DNA from: Sporodiniella umbellata
Lineage: Eukaryota; Mucoromycota; Mucoromycetes; Mucorales; Rhizopodaceae
Direction: 5' to 3'
NCBI GenBank assembly: GCA_025677835.1
Contig: JAIXMR010000118.1
Location: 1 to 64,000, forward strand
DNA length: 64,000 nucleotides
Part shown: piece after piece, positions 58,397 through 64,000 of the stretch
How the letters are laid out: the number at the start of each line of letters is the position of its first letter
Position numbering within the stretch: position 1 is the stretch's first letter
Made by a program: the position numbers and the translations under genes
The notes under the pieces: generated by a model
Database searches by the model: none
Seen by the model: the letters and a program-made list of their open reading frames with translations, nothing else
Told to the model about the DNA's origin: nothing

Positions 58397-59426
58397 CTAA
58401 TAGGCATGTTGATGCGTAGTGACTTCAGAAAGAGGCGGCATGGTATCCGTGGATCGACTTTCTTTAGAAGAAGAACGCGACAGGCTCTGGGAAGCTTTAC
58501 TTGCAGCGCGTTTGAGAGTACCGAGAACGCCTAGGGAAGAACGAGCCGAGTCCCGTTTGGGCAATTTGGCTACAGCGCCTGCAACGACAGCCATAAAGGA
58601 TTGGGTACGGTACCGGGTATTGAGCTCGTCTGGTACAGCCTCTTCTTCCTGCTTCTTTTGACGATGACGATAGATAAACATGCCTGCCAGTCCTGCCGCG
58701 GCCACACAACCACAGACAGCACCGACGGAGATGCCAATGATTTTGCTGTGGGTGCCAGCCTCGACCGTACGTCCCTCCATCTGCGTACTCCCATCCCCAT
58801 CCAGATGACCCACTCCTCCACTCAATGACTCGCCTACTGTTTGAGCACTGACCGAGAGCGTGTCTGAAGCTTCTTGGTGACTCTGGCTAACACCGTCGTG
58901 GGTTTCCTCAGATTGGCTGTGGGTATCCGGATCTGATGAAAGATCGAGCGTGGTGTCTGGAGAAGGTGGGTCTGTGATGGGATCCTGCAAGTGGGTCAGG
59001 GGATCCGGTAAGCTGACAGGGGAATCCTGAGGCCGTAAACTGGCCGGATCCGTAGGAAGGGAGATCAAGGTGGCGCCAGGCTCAAGTGTACTCGTAGGCC
59101 GGTGGTGATGTTTTCTATGTTTCTTGTGGTGTTTCTTTTTCTTGTGGTGCTTCTTCTTTTTCTTATGCGTAGGCGTAGGTAAAACACTCAAAGTAGTCGC
59201 TGTAGTTTGAGGGCATCGATAGATTGTACCGACTTGCTCAGGCTTATGTTGTGAATAGGCAGCTCCACAGGCTGTGACTGTTGTGGTTGAGGTGGTGATT
59301 GTAGCAGTATCTACTGTATTGGAAAACAAAGATTTAAAAACTAATCAAACACAACAGCTACTTACCTGTCATCACCCAGAGGAAACTAATGGCGAGAGAA
59401 AGCCATTGCCACCTTGTATGTTTCAT
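58397..59426 (-). CDS. Single-pass membrane protein with a Lys/His-rich ectodomain
   Basis: Exons 59366-59426 and 58397-59313 (minus order); 325 aa. A short signal peptide (WLSLAISFLWVMT) precedes a Thr/Val-rich start with CGAAYSQHKPEQ and YRCPQTTATT, then a ~25-residue run of almost only Lys and His (residues ~70-95), then a Pro/Asp/Ser-rich acidic stretch. A membrane helix (IIGISVGAVCGCVAAAGLAGMF) is stopped by IYRHRQKKQ. The ~85-residue tail is basic and Ser-rich (KASQSLSRSSSKESRS). Architecture suggests a wall-associated or sensor-like protein; the family is not recognised. It is the second such gene in the window, unrelated in sequence to that at 45354-46564. Confidence 0.7.
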
Positions 59427-61538
59427 AAACACTGGAAAATGAACGGGGAAAAAAAAAAAAAAAAAAAAAAAAAGGGAAATAAAAGAAAGAGGGAAGACGA
59501 AAAGGAATGGAAAGGGAAAGGAAGGGGAAGAAGGAGAGGTCAAAAGAGAAAAGATAAAATATATACCAAAACGAAAACAAAAGGCAGGTTAATTGAGAGG
59601 GAGCACTGACGTTTATTAAACCATGTACTTGTTAATACAATAAGGACAGCTTGCACGTTGGGACTGCGTTACACCAAGATCCACCACTAAATTGCCCATC
59701 TCGTTCCCAGTCATTCGGACAAAAGAAAAACAACGCAAGCTGAATACACCTTCTTAATAGATATCAAAGTGTGTTTGTGCAATTCCTAGGGAAGTAATAC
59801 GAAATCATGTATTTCTTTATAACCTAAAGACGCGCCTTTCTTTTTCTATCGTCACAGAAATCAAAAATAAGAAAGAAAGAAAAAAAAAGAAAAAGAAACT
59901 CGTGTGCTCTCTCTCCGCTTAATTCAAAGACATTAGGCCCAAGGATCAAACAAGTTTTGAGCTGATGTGTACATTAAAGGTACTTGAAGCAATAGAAACA
60001 ATCAAATAGGATCTTATTTATTGACAAACAAAAGAAAAATATCTCGTGTTTTTTAACATTCTGTACTTTACTATCCACACCTTTACAACACACACGTAAA
60101 AAAAAAAAAGGAGAAGAAAATAGCAGCTAACACTCTCTAGCTTATAACAAAACCAAGACAACGTAATTGACTTGTGTTTTTGGCCGTTGCTTGAAATAAT
60201 AAAGTACGAAAGTTTTTTTTTTTTTTTTTTTTTTGACCCAACAATCGATAATAATAATAAAAATTCTTTATTATTGGGAAATAAAAGAAAAAAAGAGGAG
60301 AGAGAGAGAGAGAGAGAAAAAAAGGGGGCAGGTGCTGGGGTTAGTGTGTTTTTGGCGCTCATTTGATAAAGAAAACAGAAAGAAATAGAAAAAAAAAAAG
60401 AGTCACTTGCAAATAAACGGGTTTCAATGTTTACCTTCAACCAAGAATAGAAAATAGAAGGGTCATTCAGGACCTTTTTTGAGATATATCATTGTAAAGT
60501 AACAAGATGATCAGCCACTTTCATCTTTTTCAATTCTTTTTTTGGCTTTTAGAAAACAGACAGGTAGTGAAGGATGGCGTCATTGAAAAGAATTAAAAAG
60601 AACGATTAGAGGAGACCTTCACGATCAGCCTTTGACACAGTTGGAGTCAGCCTTGGTTCAACTGATACCCTTTCTTTTTTTGGGTAGGAAACGCGCAGTA
60701 GAAGCCTCTGCTTCTTTGACGTTTTGTTTTTTTTTTTTTTTTTCTCTATTTAGAACAAAAGCTGAGTTAATCCTTGTTGAATGGCATTGACTTTGTAGAA
60801 ACAGAGTCTTGGATAAGCCCACATGGGACTTTTTCTGATTATCCATAAAGAAAAGAGGAGAATCATAGGGTGTTACACCATGACCTGAATGACGCCAGAG
60901 TTCCCATTGAACGCGCAAAGGAATTCCAAGCATAAATCGACTGAAGGGATGCATTGCATTCAAAATAGCCTATTTTAGCGTGAACACAATGGCTTTTTTT
61001 TTTTTTTTAATTCAAACCAGCGTGTAACCAAAAATGAACCCATGACTGACCTTTCTTTCGTTGTGCCGCTTCTGTCTTACTTTAGAATTCATTTTGACCC
61101 TCTGGCGACTTTTTCTATGTTTTTTGGGTAATCATCATGCGTTTTGGGGGAATAACGGTAATAATCACTTGAGAAAAAAAAAAAAAAAAAAAAAATTTCT
61201 GAATAAATATGAAAGGGGGGGACCTAAGAGAACAGAAAGAAAACTTGAAACGCAGCTTCTTTTTTCTTTCAAAGCTTTCTTTAAAAACAAAACAAAACAA
61301 AACTGAAAATAAATAATTAAAAAAAAACTGAAACAGATTTCGCCTGTTTCTTGGTCAATGCGCCAAGTATTTTTTTTTTCATTTGTGCTGCTACCCTAAT
61401 TTAACCCCCGTTCGAGTCAGGGGGGAAACAGACCTGTGAAACCGGATCGTTTTTACCCTTTTCCTATAAAAACTCCTTTGGTTTGTTTTCTCTTTTCTTT
61501 TCTCTGATTATTACTTATTCTTTCACACATTCACCCAA
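59427..61538. other. 2.1-kb intergenic region
   Basis: It includes A20-type (59448-59473), T19-type (60211-60233) and A22-type (61172-61193) runs and a GA run (60297-60317). A 96-codon minus-strand frame from an ATG at 60954 to 60658 (with FMLGIPLRVQWELWRHSG) is mildly protein-like but ends in poly-Lys from a homopolymer, so it is not called. No RNA gene recognised. Confidence 0.5.
61465..61471 (+). promoter_or_regulatory. TATA box of the 74-aa gene
   Basis: TATAAAA lies 74 bp before the ATG at 61539, followed by a CT-rich stretch (61485-61535), a layout common for strongly transcribed fungal genes. Confidence 0.5.
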
Positions 61539-61763
61539 ATGGTTTGGACACACCCTACACAGATCGCTTCAACAACCATCTGCCAGCTACTAAAGAACAA
61601 GCAGAAAGCAAAAGACAGATTTAGCTATAAAGCCTGTCCCTTATGTGAAAAGAAGTTGTTGGTCAGAATCAATGGCTCTTTTGTGTACAAGTGGGTTAGC
61701 CAGCACTTTTCTACGTACCACCACGAATGGATGCATGTTGTTGTGAACCTACACGAATCCTAA
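61539..61763 (+). CDS. Small CxxC protein, 74 aa
   Basis: Intronless ORF with A at -3, a TATA box and a pyrimidine-rich leader. The peptide has KACPLCEKKL, then VYKWVSQHFSTYHHEWMH, i.e. CxxC followed 20-25 residues later by several His, which could form one zinc-binding site. No signal peptide or membrane segment. The 3' flank is CT- and T-rich with AATAAA-like sequences near 62030. The family is not recognised. Its promoter context makes it more credible than other short frames here, but it could be non-coding. Confidence 0.45.
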   Translation: MVWTHPTQIASTTICQLLKNKQKAKDRFSYKACPLCEKKLLVRINGSFVYKWVSQHFSTYHHEWMHVVVNLHES

Positions 61764-62516
61764 CAACACCCCACAGCCATACACTACTATTGTACATACC
61801 CTTTTTCTCTCTCTCTCTCTTTATACTCTATGACAGCTCATTATAACTTATTCATCTTTACATACAATCTCTCTTGATCATACATTACTACTGTTGCATA
61901 CAAGCAGCTTTCTTTTATTATGTAAACCCATCCCTTTCTTTTTATATAGCATCTTCCTCCCATTATTATTTTTTACTATTATTATTATTATTGTTATTAT
62001 TACCAACGATGTCCCTTCAAATAAATAAATAAAACCATATTTCATCCCCTCCCATTAAATTCATGCATCCTGAACTAATTGGGATTTAATCTGAGCTTGT
62101 TGGTTTTTTGGGAGGAGAGATGACAGAACCGCATTTCAGTATATTTGGAATAAATCACACCATTTTCTTTCATTTTAGCTCTGCATTCTCTTTTGCTTTT
62201 TTTTTTAAAAAAAAAAAAAAAAAAAACAGGCGTTCTTCTATTTCTAGAAATAGTCTAATGCTTTTAATGGTTAATTAAGAGCGCTAAACCCTTTTAGTCT
62301 GGATTCCCACAGAATGCTACTAATAAACAATAGCACAGTATTTGTTTTAGCTTGTGTTCCTTTTTCAAACAGAATGGATCCACTTTGGCTTGGTTTGGAA
62401 TTTTCGTTTTCAACTTCAATACCCACTCCTTCTTTCAGTGGCTTACTGTGACTCGATCTACTTTTCTCTAGAAAAAGGTCAAAATTCATTTTCAAAACCT
62501 TATTTATTTCAATCTA
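61764..62516. other. Intergenic region
   Basis: 753 bp between the small CxxC gene and PUF6, with TAT/TTA-rich repeats (61961-62002), an AAAT repeat near 62020 and an A19 run (62209-62226). A 72-codon minus-strand frame (62271-62489) starts only 28 bp from the PUF6 ATG and is not called. Confidence 0.5.
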
Positions 62517-64000
62517 ATGTCTGAAGTGGGAGAAAAGAGAACGGGCGACTTTCAACAAAACCAAAACAAAAAGTCCAAGATTGGTAAGGATTTTCTTTTG
62601 AAAGTAAACATCGGGGCTCATCGTTTCTTTTAGAGTCTCGCAATGAACAAAAGAGTACTCGTATCGAACGCAAGTCGCACGACAAAAACTTTGAAATGAT
62701 CACCCAAGCTAAAAAAGTATGGGAACAGCTACGTCGTGGAGATATCAGCCGTGATGAACAAAAACAATACATGGACAAGATCATGAAGATCATTGGCGGA
62801 AAAGTTCAAGATGTAAATCATCCATCCATCACCTCACTTCTCCTAACCTCCCTTTTGTTTCCAACAGGTTATTTTCAAACACGATGCCTCTCGCATCATT
62901 CAAACCTGCCTCAAGAAGGGAAATGCCGAACAAAGAAATCAGATTGCTGAAGAATTACAGGGAAAATATTCTGAGCTAGCCAAATCAATGTATGGTAAAT
63001 TCATTGTTATGAAGGCGATCGAATACTGGTAATACGTTCATAGATACATATTTGGGGATAAACAGCGTAGAACTTACACCATTCTCTCTTTTTTTTTTTT
63101 TAATAGCCATAAACAAAGAGATAGCATTCTATCTGAATTCAGAAACCAAGTGCGCAAAATGATTCGACACAAAGAAGCAGCTACTGTCATTGAAACTTTT
63201 TATGCTCAACATGCCAACGCAGCCCAACGCAACGAGCTTCTTTCAGAATTCTATGGACCTGAGATGACCTTGTTTAGTCAATCAGGAGGAGCCAAGACTC
63301 TGGACGATCTATTGAGCTCATTCCCAGAGAAAAAAGACGCCATCATGAGATACATGTCAGAAACTTTGAGTGGTTGTTTGGATAAAGGAACTCTGGTCAA
63401 CAGTATTGTACACAAGGCTTTGTATCAATACATGTCTTTGACCGATAACAAGGGAAGAGAAAACATGATGGGCCATTTGAAAGAATCCCTTCAAGAGATT
63501 GTACACACCCGTGAAGGAGCCTGGGTCGGTATGATGTGTCTTTCAGTTGCCTCACCCAAGGACCGTAAGGTGATCATTCGAAGCTTCAAGCCTTTCTTAC
63601 AAAAGATGGCTTGCGATGAACACGGCTACCTTGTTCTCTTGCGTTTATTGGATGTGACAGATGATACTGTCTTGGTCTCCAAAGCCGTGGTTGGTGAACT
63701 TTACAAGCACGCCAAAGAACTGTTTGCTGACAAGTTTGGCCGTCGTTTCTTCCTCTACATTCTCGCTGGACGCAATACCCGATACCTGTCGCCTGAAACA
63801 GTACAGCTTTTGAAAGAAGGAGACGCCATTCGTGTGAGCAAGAAAGACCCCGAAGTCAGAGCGCGTGACATCTTGGAAGCATGCTCTCCTCAACTTATCA
63901 AGCTCGTTGCCGAACAAGCCTCGGTTCTTATGCGTGAGAAACTCTCCTCCCAAGTAGTGCACGAGATCATGCTTCACGCTTCAGGTGATAAAACAGAAGC
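62517..64000 (+). CDS. PUF6: Puf6/PUM3 Pumilio-repeat protein (3' end beyond the window)
   Basis: Nucleolar PUF-like protein of 60S biogenesis; yeast Puf6 also represses ASH1 mRNA. Exons 62517-62583, 62634-62812, 62868-63028 and 63107 to the window edge; ~433 residues present. The N-terminus is short and polar; then AKKVWEQLRRGDI and MKIIGGKVQDVIFKHDASRI. Puf repeats follow: HDASRIIQTCLKKGNAEQRN, YGKFIVMKAIEYCHKQRDSI, HKEAATVIETFYAQ, then EGAWVGMMCLSVASPKDRKV, a hallmark of the PUM3/Puf6 group, and DEHGYLVLLRLLDVTDDT. The CPL region begins near LFADKFGRRFFLYILAGRN. The family's long acidic N-terminal extension is absent. Confidence 0.95.

Noticed and set aside
60658..60954. 96-codon minus-strand ORF.
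   Set aside because: Ends in poly-Lys encoded by a homopolymer and has no recognisable domain; kept only as a note in the intergenic entry.
62271..62489. 72-codon minus-strand ORF next to PUF6.
   Set aside because: Its ATG would be 28 bp from the divergent PUF6 ATG, leaving no room for promoters or leaders.

Overview
This is nuclear DNA of a fungus, most likely an early-diverging, Mucoromycota-like lineage. I read 28 protein genes on both strands, interrupted by about 111 inferred introns, most of them 44-75 bp long, with GTAAGN/GTATGN donors. Intergenic DNA and some introns are full of poly-A/poly-T runs and CA, GA or AT microsatellites. The gene mix (fungal Yvc1, Yme2, Msc7 and fungal-type cystathionine gamma-synthase beside CCDC6-, BORCS8- and BRD7/9-like genes usually discussed in animals) fits a fungus outside the Dikarya. 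The phylum is an inference. Exon boundaries were worked out by hand from frame, phase and splice motifs; nearly all close arithmetically (exon lengths sum to whole codons).

1-16.4 kb: a Bni1/SepA-type formin runs off the left edge (-); then a Nup155/Nup170 nucleoporin (+), an Ima1/Samp1-type inner-nuclear-membrane protein (+), an atypical protein kinase (+) and mitochondrial YME2 (-). 17-26.1 kb: an unrecognised protein (-), V-ATPase subunit B (-), a BORCS8-like BORC subunit (+), a Yvc1/TRPY calcium channel (-) and KTI12 (-). 26.3-36.3 kb: proteasome chaperone PSMG4 (+), a CCDC6-type coiled-coil protein (+), the PKA catalytic subunit (+), an MFS sugar transporter (-) and a BRD7/9-like bromodomain protein (-) with an apparent 1-nt frameshift. 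36.7-46.6 kb: a leucine-rich-repeat protein (+), a LYR-domain protein (+), an ankyrin protein (-), a second, divergent PKA-like kinase (+), cystathionine gamma-synthase (-) and a Ser/Thr-rich membrane sensor-like protein (-). 46.6-49.9 kb is a gene-poor stretch. 49.9-64 kb: Mo25/Cab39 (+), an Msc7-type aldehyde dehydrogenase (-), an NmrA-like protein (+), a RasGEF (-), a second Ser/Thr-rich membrane protein (-), a 74-aa CxxC protein (+) and PUF6/PUM3 (+), cut by the right edge.

Most genes are housekeeping genes and are not organised as a cluster. Loose themes are the nuclear envelope (Nup155 beside Ima1) and signalling to growth and polarity (formin, two PKA-like kinases, RasGEF, Mo25, two wall-sensor-like proteins). 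Several convergent pairs have almost no spacer, and one pair overlaps by 7 nt. No rRNA, tRNA, CRISPR array or intact transposon was seen. The most unusual structure is the formin FH1 region, split into eight consecutive, frame-neutral polyproline microexons.
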